Of a stretch of DNA of 64,000 nucleotides, positions 13,024 to 23,278 are shown piece after piece. A model generated the notes under the pieces. That model was not told the DNA's origin. It saw only the letters and a program-made list of their open reading frames with translations, and made no database searches. The stretch spans positions 15,026,146 to 15,090,145 of the forward strand of contig CM048852.1 in the NCBI GenBank assembly GCA_026545225.1, read 5' to 3'. Positions within the stretch are counted from its first letter, which is position 1. The number at the start of each line of letters is the position of its first letter. The stretch is from Cornus controversa. Lineage: Eukaryota > Streptophyta > Magnoliopsida > Cornales > Cornaceae. The translations under genes and the position numbers were made by a program.

Positions 13024-14262
13024 ATGGCTCGTGTGAAGAATCCCGGTATCCAGATTCGAGATGTCCCGGGCAGAGCTTGGCGCACTCGGGGATTTCATCC
13101 CAAGCATATTTTTGACCCCGCAGAGTTTGAGAGGCGTCGGGACACAGCATGGGCTATGACAGAGCTGCAGCGACGCCGACTTGATAGACTGCTCCAATTG
13201 CCATCCGACGTTGCATATAGTAGGATGGTGCAGGTCTTTTACGAGCACATGACATACTCGTGCACGATGCCCGGTACTCTGCAGACTGTGGTTGGAGGGA
13301 CCACGATCACCATCACTACGAGCCAGATAGCGCAGCTCATAGGCTGCCCTCACCTACAGCTTCCGGATATGGTCGGTCAGGATAGCCGTCCGCTCTTCAG
13401 GGAGTCCCTTCCGGCAGACACCACCATCTTCTCCATGGTCATGGATATGTGCAATGGGGAGTTTACCACCCCTAATCAGAACTGCACAAGCAAATCCATG
13501 TGCCCGACGGACTTATGGTTCTTGGACACCGTCCTTATCAAGAACGCATGTCCTCTAGGACATGTGGCGGAGAGACGGGGTGATCTTCTTCGCTGCTTAT
13601 ACGCAGCTCACACTGGCACTTGGTTTTCTGTCACATCTCTCATTTGGGGGCAGATGTATAAAGTGTGGGATGCTCTCGTCCGAAAGACGAACAAGCGAGC
13701 AACTACTTGGCAGCTACCGTTCCCCTACTTAGTCACGACCTTTCTGCGGGAGGCCAATATCCCTATCAGCTCTACCGATATCTAGATCGGACTGCCGCCC
13801 CATTTCCAGCACACTCAGTAGGTCTGGGTCTGTAGGCATCTGGAGCGCCAGTAGTGCCAGGGGCAGGAGCATAAGGATATGGACATGGATGATCCCCTTG
13901 CATTGGCAGAAGAGGATGAGCCTTTAGAGGGTGAGCCCTCTGATGAGGATGAGGATGAGGAGGAGGAGGATTCGACCGGTCTGAGCCATGAGCAGTTTGA
14001 TATACTGGCCATCGGATACTCCTGCTTGGCGGCAGATGTAGAGAGGCTGCAGTAGGGTTTTGACGAGCACGTCCGTCTGACTCAGAACCAGGTGGCTGCC
14101 ATGCAAGGGGATATTACATCTCTGACTCAGGGTCAGAGAACATTGCTTGATGAGTTTAGGTCATTCCGACAAGACCTCCAGACTCTGTTGCACGGCCCGG
14201 CCGCCGCTTCGACTTCTGCACCACCCACTAAGCCCCCTCCACCACCACCCACCCTGGATTAG
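13024..14262 (+). pseudogene. Envelope-position ORF of Athila-1, 'putative plant transposon protein' type (fossil)
   Basis: The product starts MARVKN. Its conserved N-terminal two-thirds carries HMTYSCTMPGTL, NCTSKSMCP and ACPLGHVAERRGDLLRCLY. An acidic stretch, a coiled-coil-like segment (VERLQ...DEH...LTQNQ) and a proline-rich tail follow. This is the protein found after pol in Athila elements and often annotated as 'putative plant transposon protein'. I see no signal peptide or clear membrane segment, so an envelope role is not supported by the sequence. It is broken in several places. Confidence 0.75.
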
Positions 14263-14558
14263 TTTACCCTTTTTCTATTTTTATTTTTAGTTTTAGTTTT
14301 GTATTTCTTTTCAGTAGGCCATGTCTTCGGATCTTTGTATGTATTCCATCATTTCCCTTTGTATTGAGCATGTTTTGTGTATCTATGAAATATATTTTTG
14401 TTTTCATTATACTTTTTATTCACTGTAGTTCTTTTATATTTGGCATCGCCACCGCTATCTCCAATGCTCTGACTATGTATATAGTACCAATTTAATACTT
14501 GGCATATGCATGATACAATTGATGATTTTCATTTATTAAAGCCTGGTTTCAATTCCCA

Positions 14559-14636
14559 ATACTGTTGAGATTGCTTCAACACAGTATGGCTTTAATAAAG
14601 AAAGGCAGCCCCTTTGCATACTATATGTTAGTATGC
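14559..14636 (+). other. Conserved RNA hairpin array of Athila-1
   Basis: Three predicted hairpins: ATACTGTTGA/TCAACACAGTAT (14559-14587, with a 2-nt bulge), AAAGG/CCTTT (14601-14615) and GCATACTA/TAGTATGC with loop TATGT (14616-14636). The equivalents lie at 20449-20526 (minus) and 59599-59676, and the third stem shows a compensatory change. The hairpins lie about 300 bp after the envelope-position ORF, in the 3' untranslated part of the element. Confidence 0.6.
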
Positions 14637-14968
14637 CTGGATAATCAATATCTTATCGTCTATGCCTCTTAGCAAATTGGGAGCCACCAGTTCAGAGTTT
14701 AGAATGAAGCGTAACGATGCCAAGCCAAAAAAAAAATCATCATACAAATGCAAAGAAATCATTGTGGTTGCATAATTGCTTTCTCTTTGTACTTTTATTT
14801 AATTTTTGTTCCCCATAATGCTTGTGGTATACTGTTGATGACTCATGCAGGTTTTGATACTCCCGTGATCCATTAATCGTAATTGACTGTTGTTTCTATC
14901 CGCAACCACATTCCCGGTAATTTCGTTCCTTTCTCTTCTTTTCAAATCATTGAGGACAATGTTTGATG

Positions 14969-14982
14969 TAAGTTTGGGGGTG
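14969..14982 (+). other. Second polypurine tract of Athila-1
   Basis: TAAGTTTGGGGGTG repeats the polypurine tract that precedes the 3' LTR, 1101 bp upstream of it. It is preceded by the conserved TTGAGGACAATG. The same duplicate occurs in both other Athilas. Confidence 0.6.
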
Positions 14983-16070
14983 TGTGATATACCACGGGCA
15001 TATGCTTGCAACTGTTCAATTCTTTGGTGCTTATTGACATTGTAATGCATTTTTGTGTAGTGTAATGAATTTTTGTGCATATTAACCATGATGTCATACT
15101 GTTTAAGGGAAGACCATCCCATTAAATGTTCGAGGCAAATGCAGCAGGTAATTAGGAGCTGTGGACATTGTAAATACCCGCACTTTTGTAAGTTATATAT
15201 TAGGTTAGAATGGTCCACATTTTTGTTCAATTGTGAATACGGTGCAGCTCTTACCCTAAACTTGTCCTTAACAGCACAAACTAGCACACATGCATTTTAA
15301 GATGTGGGGTATAGGTCTAATGGAGAATCCTGTAAATTTCTGTTTTTATTTAAACAACTTAGAGAATGAGTCTTCCGGTTGTTTCAATATAAAAATAAAA
15401 AATAAAATAAAAAAACATTTGTGCAATAAGCCTTCTCACTCAATAAACCGGATCTCTGTGCCTCACAAATTATAGAGTATTCACGTATAAGTGTGTAAGG
15501 TTAAGCCTTAATGAAGCGGGTGGCTTGTTTAAGGTCATTGCCTTGGAAGCTCGGCTATTAATTCTTAAGGGTGCCTTTTCACCTAATGCCCTAAAACCGT
15601 CTGGTTTGGGAGTCATTGACCTAACATCGCTACATGGACTTTCAAGAAAGCAAAAAGAGTTTAAGCATTGCACAGTCATCTATGTACAAGCATTCATGCA
15701 TGCTTCGCGGTAATGAATCACAGTGTCGCACTTTCTATGAGTTTTTCTTCTAAAAACAGATGTGTTCTTGTATTCTCCAAAAATGATGATAAGCCACACG
15801 TTAGAATGGATGTTCACTTTTCAAAGAGGATTTTAGGGTTGGCGTTGATATTTTTGTTCAAATTGACCATTTTGTGGGGACTATCATCTAACTCTAATTT
15901 GCAAAGGTTCATTTTTGTTAAATATCCAAATAGCTCCATAATACTTGTTGCATTTGTCGGTCACGAGATGAATGGGAATCATCCCTTATCCAGTTAATGA
16001 CTGATAAGTGAACCATTTTTGCATAAGTTAGATCATTCTATTTTGCATTGCTAAGGGACTAGCAATATGT
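14983..16070 (+). other. Long 3' non-coding region of Athila-1
   Basis: About 1.1 kb without a supported gene. It is conserved in order with Athila-2 (19048-20137) and Athila-3 (59986-61072), including a block around 15428-15700 (ending in GCAAAAAGAG) shared by all three. Short open frames here are not conserved. Confidence 0.6.
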
Positions 16071-16083
16071 AAGTTTGGGGGTG
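16071..16083 (+). other. Polypurine tract of Athila-1
   Basis: AAGTTTGGGGGTG directly abuts the TG of the 3' LTR, as expected of the plus-strand primer of an LTR element. Confidence 0.85.
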
Positions 16084-17463
16084 TGATAAGCGTTAAATGT
16101 TACACATTTGTGCCTTCTTAATTGCATGTGTTGATTCCGTATTTATGTTTACTTTGGTATTTTTATGCTATTTTTGTGTTTATGTTTTATATTAGGTTTT
16201 GTCCCTAAAGAAGGGCGATGTTTCCGATCAAGTGCTGAGGAAGTCAAAAAATCAAGAAAAATTCATCAAGGCATTTCACACAATCGAGATGATGATTTCG
16301 CACAATTGAAATCTCGATTGTGCGAAACCTCAATTTCGCACAATCGAAATTCTGCAGACTGCAAGTTGCCCACTTGTCCACTTGCCCACTTGTCCACTTG
16401 TCTTGCCACTTGCTTCCAAGAATGACTTTTTCACATTCTTTTTGAGGATTTTCTAACTTCAAACAGCCATGTGAGGGGAATATATATATATATTAGGTGA
16501 ATTATATAGATATATAAGCAAGGTGGGACCCAAGGACACAAGGGGATGGACATATATGCATGTTTTTGGGAAAGAGAAGAGAAGAACAACTTTTGAGGAG
16601 GAGAGAAGAAGAGCTGAACCAGACCCTTTGAGCTTCATATCTCTGGCAATGGAGGATTGCAAGTCTCCAATGATCAACTAACTTTCCATCTAGGGTGTGG
16701 TTGAAACCCCTTGCCATGTAACTTGTGCTTTTTGTAGCTATTTTGGGATCTATATGTATATGTTGATTATTTAGCCTAGTGTTTTGTATAATGCTTGTAA
16801 ACTTCTTCAATATATTCATTTGATTTTATTTCTTCCTCTTGTCTTAGAGTAGAAATGCTTCATTTTGAATGCTCAACATTTACAACTTTCACAAAAAATG
16901 TAAATGATGGCTTTGTAATGGTGTTTAATGGAATGTGACATTTCTTGCTTATATAGTCCATGCTAAGATAGGGTAGTTTGGACACACGTAGGTACATTTA
17001 GAAAGTATAATAAGTAGATAGGTTGAAAGACTATGCTTATTAAAGATGGGCTATGTGTAGTTAGAAATCACATGTATCTTTTGATATGTCATTGTAGGTC
17101 ACAAGCCTAATGACATTGTGTTGCATATACTTATAGAAGATCCCATTAGCTACATAAAGGAACATGTCAAATGGCTAGAGGTGGAAACCACCCCTAGTTT
17201 TCTCTCTCTCAACTTTACAAATTGTTTTAAAATTTAATGCTTTTGCATTCTACAAAGTAGTGTTAGGCTCAAACCAAAACTCTGTTTTTAGGATTAAATT
17301 GGAAATTCTCTCTTAGTAGTGCGATTCAACCAAACTCCTTGTGGGATCGATACCCTCTATAAAGAACCATATCTACAAAGATTCATTCTCTTGCGAGTGG
17401 TTTAAATTATATTTTGATAGGCAATAATAAGCTATAAAAATAAAGACATATTTGGCCACATCA
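16084..17463 (+). repeat. 3' LTR of Athila-1
   Basis: It is 1380 bp, TGATAAGC to CCACATCA, collinear with 5592-6950. It differs by roughly 30 substitutions and a few small length changes, including the copy number of a CCACTTG repeat. It is followed by the target duplication ATGCG. Confidence 0.93.
16273..16350 (+). promoter_or_regulatory. LTR palindrome array, variant B (3' LTR of Athila-1)
   Basis: This is the same series of GCACAATCGA-type units as at 5781-5858, in the matching LTR position. Confidence 0.6.
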
Positions 17464-17468
17464 ATGCG

Positions 17469-17612
17469 AAACACCCACTTCGAGCCAATGATGTTACAAG
17501 CTGAATTAGGAGGAACCAGGGTTTATGTTTGATTTTTTAGCAATGCATCAAATTCAATATTCATTGCTTGACCCTATAATGGATCTTTGATGGCTGTGGT
17601 ATAGCAGGTAGG
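17469..17612 (-). pseudogene. Copia reverse transcriptase segment between the two Athilas (fossil)
   Basis: The minus strand reads the start of a Copia reverse transcriptase (EFDALLKN, then IIGSKWVF), the usual opening motifs of that domain. These 144 bases belong to the Copia element of 3894-29452 and are bounded by the target duplications ATGCG and GTAGG. Confidence 0.8.
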
Positions 17613-19033
17613 TGATGTGGTTGAAACTAAATTATATTGTAAGCTTAATTTTTCCCTTTTTATCAAAATATAATTTAACCACTCGCAAAAGCACGAATCT
17701 TTGTAGATAAGGTTCTATATAGAGGGTATCGATCCCACGAGGACTAGTCGCAATTGTCTTGAAGGAAGATTAATTCTACTTTAATTCGGAAAACAGATTT
17801 TTGAATTTATGCTTAGACATTATTGCATGAATGAAAAGACAAGAAAAGTAAAGAGTTTAAAGTTGGGAGAGAGAACTAGGGTTGGTTTCCACCACTAGCC
17901 ATTCACATGTTCATAAGTGTAGCAAGCATGGGATTTATTAATTAAATGCCTAACAATGTCATTAGGCTTGTGACCTCAATGGCATATCAAAAGATCAATG
18001 TGTGTGCTAACCTATCATAATCCATCTTCAACAAGCATAGCTCTTCAACCTAACTAACTACCTAATTACTCTACTCTCTAAGTGAACACTACATGCATCC
18101 AAACTACCTTGTCTTGGCGTGGTCTATACAAATTAACATCACACATTCATTTAAACACCATTATCTAACCATCATTTGCACTTCTTGTGGAATATGCAAA
18201 TGTTGTGCATTCAAGTGACAAAATCTATTCTAAGACAAGAATAAATTCCATATCAAATGAATATATATAAGAGATGTATTTGTGTACATAATCACTAGGC
18301 TAAATAATCAACACTTAATTACAAATCCCAAGAGCTACAAAGATGAACAAGTTTACATGGCTAGGGGTTGAAACCAACACCCTAGTAAAAGAGTTAGTTG
18401 CTCATGGTTGCCTTGCACCCTTCCATTGATGAAGAAAGTGAAGCTTCTTGGTCTGGTTCAGCTCTTCCTCCTCCTCTCCCGAAGGTCTCTCTTCTCTCCC
18501 TTGCTGTGTGTTGAGAGAGATATGAGATATATGTGGCTTTTGGTGCTTTTTGGGCTTCTTTTTCCACCTTGGGGCCCACCATATATATATATATATCATT
18601 ATATATATCTCTTGTATCAAGAAGGCCCCCAAAAGTCTTGTTCAAGTCAGACAATCCCCCTAAGTCGTGCAAAAAGGGGGATTTTGTTGCAAGTGGGAGA
18701 GCACGTGAGCAAGTGGCCAAGTGGGCTCTGCAGCATCTCGATTGATCGAGATTGAATCTCGATTAATCGAGATTTCGATCAATCAAAATGAGATCTCGAT
18801 CAATCGAGATTTCGATTAATCGAGATCAACATCTCGATTGATCGAGATGCCTTGGCTGCATTTTCTGATTTCTTCTCTTGACTGCAGAAAGCTTCCAACT
18901 TTGCTCCATTTACTCCAATACCTGCAAGACATCAAAAACACAAAAATACCGTAAACATATCTCGGTAAACGCAAAAACGGAACTAACATGTGCAAGAAGG
19001 AGGGTTCAAATGCATAGAATTGAACACTTATCA
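17613..19033 (-). repeat. 3' LTR of Athila-2
   Basis: It is 1421 bp, with TGATGTGG at its low end and CTTATCA at its high end, the reverse complement of the TGATAAG...CACATCA pattern. It matches 26407-27817 at about 99% by eye, with the main length difference inside the palindrome array. Confidence 0.93.
18735..18848 (-). promoter_or_regulatory. LTR palindrome array, variant A (3' LTR of Athila-2)
   Basis: Repeats of ATCTCGATTGATCGAGAT (8-bp arms, 2-nt centre) and close variants are packed head to tail. The copy number differs from the 5' LTR array at 27531-27632. The same variant fills the internal array of this element and all arrays of Athila-3. Confidence 0.6.
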
Positions 19034-19047
19034 CACCCCCAAACTTA
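19034..19047 (-). other. Polypurine tract of Athila-2
   Basis: On the minus strand it reads TAAGTTTGGGGGTG and directly abuts the 3' LTR. Confidence 0.85.
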
Positions 19048-20137
19048 CATATTGCTAGTCACGTAGCAATACAATATTACAAAAATGAAATCAACTATCT
19101 TATACAAAAGTTTAACCATGCTCAGTCATCAACTAGATAAAGGGTGATCATTCGCTCATTTCACATTTGGCAAATGCAACAAGTATTACAGAACTATGTG
19201 GTCATTAGCAAAAATGGACTTTCACAAGCTATAAATGAACGAAAGTCCCCACATAATGGCCAGCCCGAACAAATATAACAATTCTAACCCCAAAATCCTC
19301 TTTGAAAAGTGAACATGCATTCCAACGTGTGGCTGTTGTCATATTTGGAGAAGAAAACGAACAAATCTATTTTTAAGAGAAAAACTCATTAAAAATGCTC
19401 AACACGGCTGTTCATTATCACAAAACATTCATGATTGCTCATGTGCGGATGACCGTGCAATGCTTAGCTCTTTTTGCTTTCTTGCAAGCCCATGTAGCGG
19501 CGTTGGGCCAATGACTCCCAAACCAATTGATTTTAGGGCATTAGGTGAAGAAGCACCCCTCGGACTTAATGACCGAGCTTACAAGGCGATGAGCGTAAGC
19601 AAGCCACCCGCTTATTATTGCTCAACCTTACACACTTATACGCGAATATTCCCTGCTTTGAGGCATAGAAATCCGGTTTATTGAGTGAGAAGGCTTATTG
19701 CATATTTTTCTCTTTTTATTTCTTCTTTTTTTTTTTTTACAACAACTAGAAGAACTTATTTTTTACATTGTTCAGATAAAAACAGAAATTTTCAAAAATT
19801 CTCCCTCAGACTTATGCCCCACAATTTAAAATGCATGTGTGCGAATTTGTGCGGTTAAGGACAAATTTAGGGCAAGAATTGTACGTGCTCGAATTTAGAC
19901 AAAAATGTAGACCGTTCTAGCCTACTATAAAGCTTGCAAAAGTGCGGGTATTTACAATGTTAAAGTTCTTAACTACCTGCTGCATTTACCTCGGACATTT
20001 ATTCGAATGACTTCCTTTAAAAAGCAAGACATCATGGCAAGCATCCAAAAATATCAAGAAGAAAAAAAACTGCTCTATAATGACACTCAAAATAATGACC
20101 GAACATTGCATGCGTATGCAAGTGGTATAGCATACTG
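19048..20137 (-). other. Long 3' non-coding region of Athila-2
   Basis: Collinear with 14983-16070 of Athila-1 and 59986-61072 of Athila-3; no supported gene. Confidence 0.6.
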
Positions 20138-20151
20138 CACCCCCAAACTTA
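20138..20151 (-). other. Second polypurine tract of Athila-2
   Basis: TAAGTTTGGGGGTG on the minus strand, 1104 bp from the LTR-adjacent copy. Confidence 0.6.
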
Positions 20152-20448
20152 TAGGCAACATTGTCCTTAATGTTTGGACAAGAAGAACAAGGAAAGAAGT
20201 TACCGGGATGGCAGAATGCGAGAAAAATGGTATTCCACAGCAGCGGTCATCTTGGAAATAAGGAAAACCTGCACAGAACACCCACTGGATACCACGAGCA
20301 TTAAAAGGAACAAAAAGTAGATAAATAGAACATAATGAAATAATTATGCACAAACTGACAATGCCAATATCACTGTATATCTAAGGGTCTGAACTGGTGT
20401 TTCCCAATTGTCCAAGAGGTCTATGCGACAAGATATTGACTATCCAGG

Positions 20449-20526
20449 CACGCTAACGTATAGCATGCAAAGGGGCTGCCTTTCTTTATTACCGCCATAC
20501 TGTGTTGAAGCAATCTCAACAGTATT
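20449..20526 (-). other. Conserved RNA hairpin array of Athila-2
   Basis: Minus-strand order: ATACTGTTGA/TCAACACAGTAT (20498-20526), AAAGG/CCTTT, then GCATGCTA/TAGCGTGC with loop TACGT (20449-20469). The last stem needs one U-G wobble pair. It has a G-C pair where Athila-1 has A-U. Confidence 0.6.
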
Positions 20527-20842
20527 GGAAATTGAAACCAGGCGGTCATAAACGGAAAGCATCAACTGAATCGCATATAACAAGTAGACAAGTGGTACTA
20601 CATACATAGTCAAAGTATAGAGAACAGATATATTGACGGAAAGCAAAAATAAAGACAGTAAAGATAACACATGATATAAAAGAAAATATAAATGTATTCC
20701 ATATAGATGAGAATGAGTTTGAGTACAAAGTGTACATGTAGGTGGAATACTCAAAAAGAAACTAAACATGGCCAACATGGCCTATGAAAAATAAAGAAAG
20801 AAAAATACAGAAAATAAAGCAGAAAAGATGAATAAAATGCAG

Positions 20843-22066
20843 CTACTCGAGGGCGGGTGGTGGTGGTGGAGGCTCGGTGGGGGTAGAAGTGGAGGTGGAG
20901 GCTCGGCCTGCGAACAGGAACTGCAGGTCCTGCCGGAAGGCTCGGAACTCGTCTAAGATCGCTCTCTGACCCTGTGCCAGAGAAGAAATGTCTGTTCGAA
21001 TGCCGGCCAGCTGACTCTGCGTCACCTGGACGTGCTCGTCAAAACCCTGCTGGAGCCGCTCTACGTCAGCCGCCAGGCAGGAATAGCCCGTCGCTAAGAT
21101 ATCATGCCGCTCTGCAGCGACATCCATCTCCTCCTCCTCCATCTCCTCGTCCTCGGACTCAGCCCGTGCAGGCTCTCCCTCATCTGTCTCCACCGGGGCA
21201 TCCATGTCTACATCGTCTGGTGGATCACCCTGGTGGTCCTGTCGCTCTAAGTGTCGCCTCACCCGCTCCCACTGAGTAGATGTGAAGCGGGTGGGCGGTG
21301 CCAACTGGATGTCAGTCCGACTGACCGGTATACTGGCACTGCTGAGAAAAGCAGCGATCAGGAAAGGGAAGGGAAGCCGCCAACTAGCTGCTCTCCGCAT
21401 CTTCTTGTTCACGAGGCCATCCCAGACCTTGAACATCTACCCCCAGATCAGCGACGGAATGGAAACCCACGTGCCCGTGTGGAAAGCATAGAGGCAACGG
21501 AGGAGGTCGCCCCTGCGCTCTGCCACGTGCTGCAGCGGACACGCGTTCTTGAGGAGAACGGTGTCCAGGAACCAATATCTGCTCGGGCACATCGATTTGG
21601 ACGTGCAGTTGTGACTGGGCGTGGTGAACGCCCTGCCACACATGTCCATCACTATCGAGAAGAGTGTAGTGTCTGCTGGGAGTGCGGCACTGTAAAGTGG
21701 CTGACCGTCCGGGCCAACCATGTCCGGCGGCTGCTGGTGAGGGATGCCGAGCATATGAGCAATCCGGCTCAGCGTAATCGTGATCATGACGGTGCCCACG
21801 ACCGTCTCTAGTGTATCTGGCGCGGTGCAGGAGTAGGTCATATGATCGTAAAAGACCTGCACTAGGCGCTCGTGTGCCACGTCGGTGGGAGGCACACATA
21901 GCCGGTCGAGGCGACGCCTCCTGAGCTCGGCAACCGTCCATGGAGTGTCGGGACGCCTCTCGAACTCGGCTAAGTCGAAAACCTGCTCCGGGTGGAACTT
22001 CCGAGACCAGAAGGCTCGCCCGGGCACGTCGCGAACAGAACCGGCGGCGTTCTTCACCCTCGCCAT
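20843..22066 (-). pseudogene. Envelope-position ORF of Athila-2 (fossil)
   Basis: The product begins MARVKN and carries DHMTYSCTAPDTL, NCTSKSMCPSRYWFLD and ACPLQHVAERRGDLLRC. An acidic block (EEEMEEEEMD type), a coiled-coil-like segment (DVERLQQGFDEHVQVTQSQL) and a proline-rich end follow. It is the least decayed copy of this protein in the window, with about one break. The ATG follows an intron acceptor by about 15 bases. Confidence 0.75.
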
Positions 22067-22696
22067 AGCCTCGGAACAGTCTGCACTTGATTCCAAAAAT
22101 TACGTAAATAAAAGATGAATAAGAAAAAAGCTAAACTACGAATAAACTAAAAGAATAAAAATAAAAATAAAGTCCTAGTCCATGGTACTGACAAGAATGC
22201 AAAAAGTCGCTCTCGAAGAGGCAATGTGAACGGATGCAACCGAAACGAAGGTGCCGCGGTTACACACCGTACACTAAGCGTTTGAAACGAAGAGAATGCC
22301 AAATCTCACTCCTACATGAATTCCTACCCCCCGAAACCCACAAAATCTCGTTACAGATATCGCAATCGCACCCATTCACCCCAACATTATCTAACTATGT
22401 TTATTACGCCGTAAAACTATCAAAAATGGCGAGAGAGTATACAAAAAGTAGCCATGCATCACTTACCTCAAGAGGAAGAAGATGAACGGCTCAACAGAAG
22501 AAAAGTCCACTCGCAGCCGCGAAGAGAAGATCGCGCAAGTGGTAGCGGCGGCTTCGGACTGCGTCGGATGGCGGCGGGTGATCAGGAACGGTAGATCGAG
22601 TGCTCGGGAGTGCTTGGAGAAGGCTTGGATTGCGCTGAGGAATAGAAGAATTCGGATGGTCTTTTAAAATGGGAGGGAAGCCCAACGGTTTAAATA
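22067..22696 (-). promoter_or_regulatory. Predicted internal promoter, leader exon and intron of the envelope-position ORF (Athila-2)
   Basis: Read on the minus strand: TATA box TATTTAAA (22689-22696), a leader of about 220 bp, donor AG/GTAAGT, an intron of 386 bp (22081-22466), acceptor GTGCAG, then the ATG at 22066. A G-box-like CACGTGAG lies between the palindrome array and the TATA box. Layout and spacing match Athila-3 almost exactly. Confidence 0.55.
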
Positions 22697-22727
22697 GATT
22701 TTTGGCTCACGTGTAGGCTCCGCGTGC

Positions 22728-23109
22728 ATCTTGATTGATTGAGATGTGCATTTCGATCAATCAAGATTTCGATTGATCGAGATCTCTCTTCGATCAATCG
22801 AAATCAGCTTCGATAGATTGAGATTGTCTCTTCGATCAATCGAAAATTCCTTCACTGAATCACCTTTTTACTTTGATCAATCGAACATTTAATTCATTCA
22901 ATCGAACTTTTATTTCGATCAATCGAAATCCCATTTCGATCAATCGAAATTTTCGATCGATCGAAGACCTATCGAAGTGCAATCGAAGAATACTACCTCT
23001 CGGGACTTTGGACTTGGCAAATCTCTGCAATTTTTTGATCAATCGAGATTGAGATCTCGATCAATCAAAATCTCGATTGATCGAGATCCTGGTTTCAATC
23101 AATCGAGAT
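22728..23109 (-). promoter_or_regulatory. Internal palindrome array, variant A, of Athila-2
   Basis: Over 380 bp of TCGATCAATCGA-type units lie between the end of pol and the internal TATA box, 31 bp from the latter. The motif is the one in this element's own LTRs. Confidence 0.6.
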
Positions 23110-23278
23110 GCTCAAAAACAGTCAGCTTGAGTTATGCTTCAAGGACTTGGATACTTGGGAATTAGATACTACATTGCTTAGATACACACCTACTTTGGAT
23201 AAAAGGGACATCATGGAAGCATGATAGCTACCATGGCTTCGCCACCTTACCCGTCTATGGCGTGATGTCCGGATCGGC

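Larger units (their letters stand above)
5592..17463 (+). mobile_element. Athila-1: Ty3/Gypsy Athila-type element inserted in Copia (fossil)
   Basis: This is a full-structure element of 11.9 kb: 5' LTR 5592-6950, tRNA-Asp primer site 6957-6974, gag-pol 7231-12097, palindrome array and internal promoter 12262-12534, envelope-position ORF 13024-14262, hairpin array 14559-14636, polypurine tract 16071-16083, 3' LTR 16084-17463. The target duplication ATGCG flanks it (5587-5591 and 17464-17468). The host sequence is a Copia reverse transcriptase reading minus. The coding regions are broken in well over ten places. The LTRs differ at about 30 positions by eye, roughly 2.3%, or about 0.9 My at 1.3e-8. 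It is the most decayed of the three Athilas and belongs to a different subfamily by its palindrome motif. Confidence 0.93.

Noticed and set aside
22728-23109. Centromeric or telomeric satellite
   Set aside because: Arrays are at most a few hundred bases, occur only at fixed places in the Athila elements and do not resemble plant telomere repeats.
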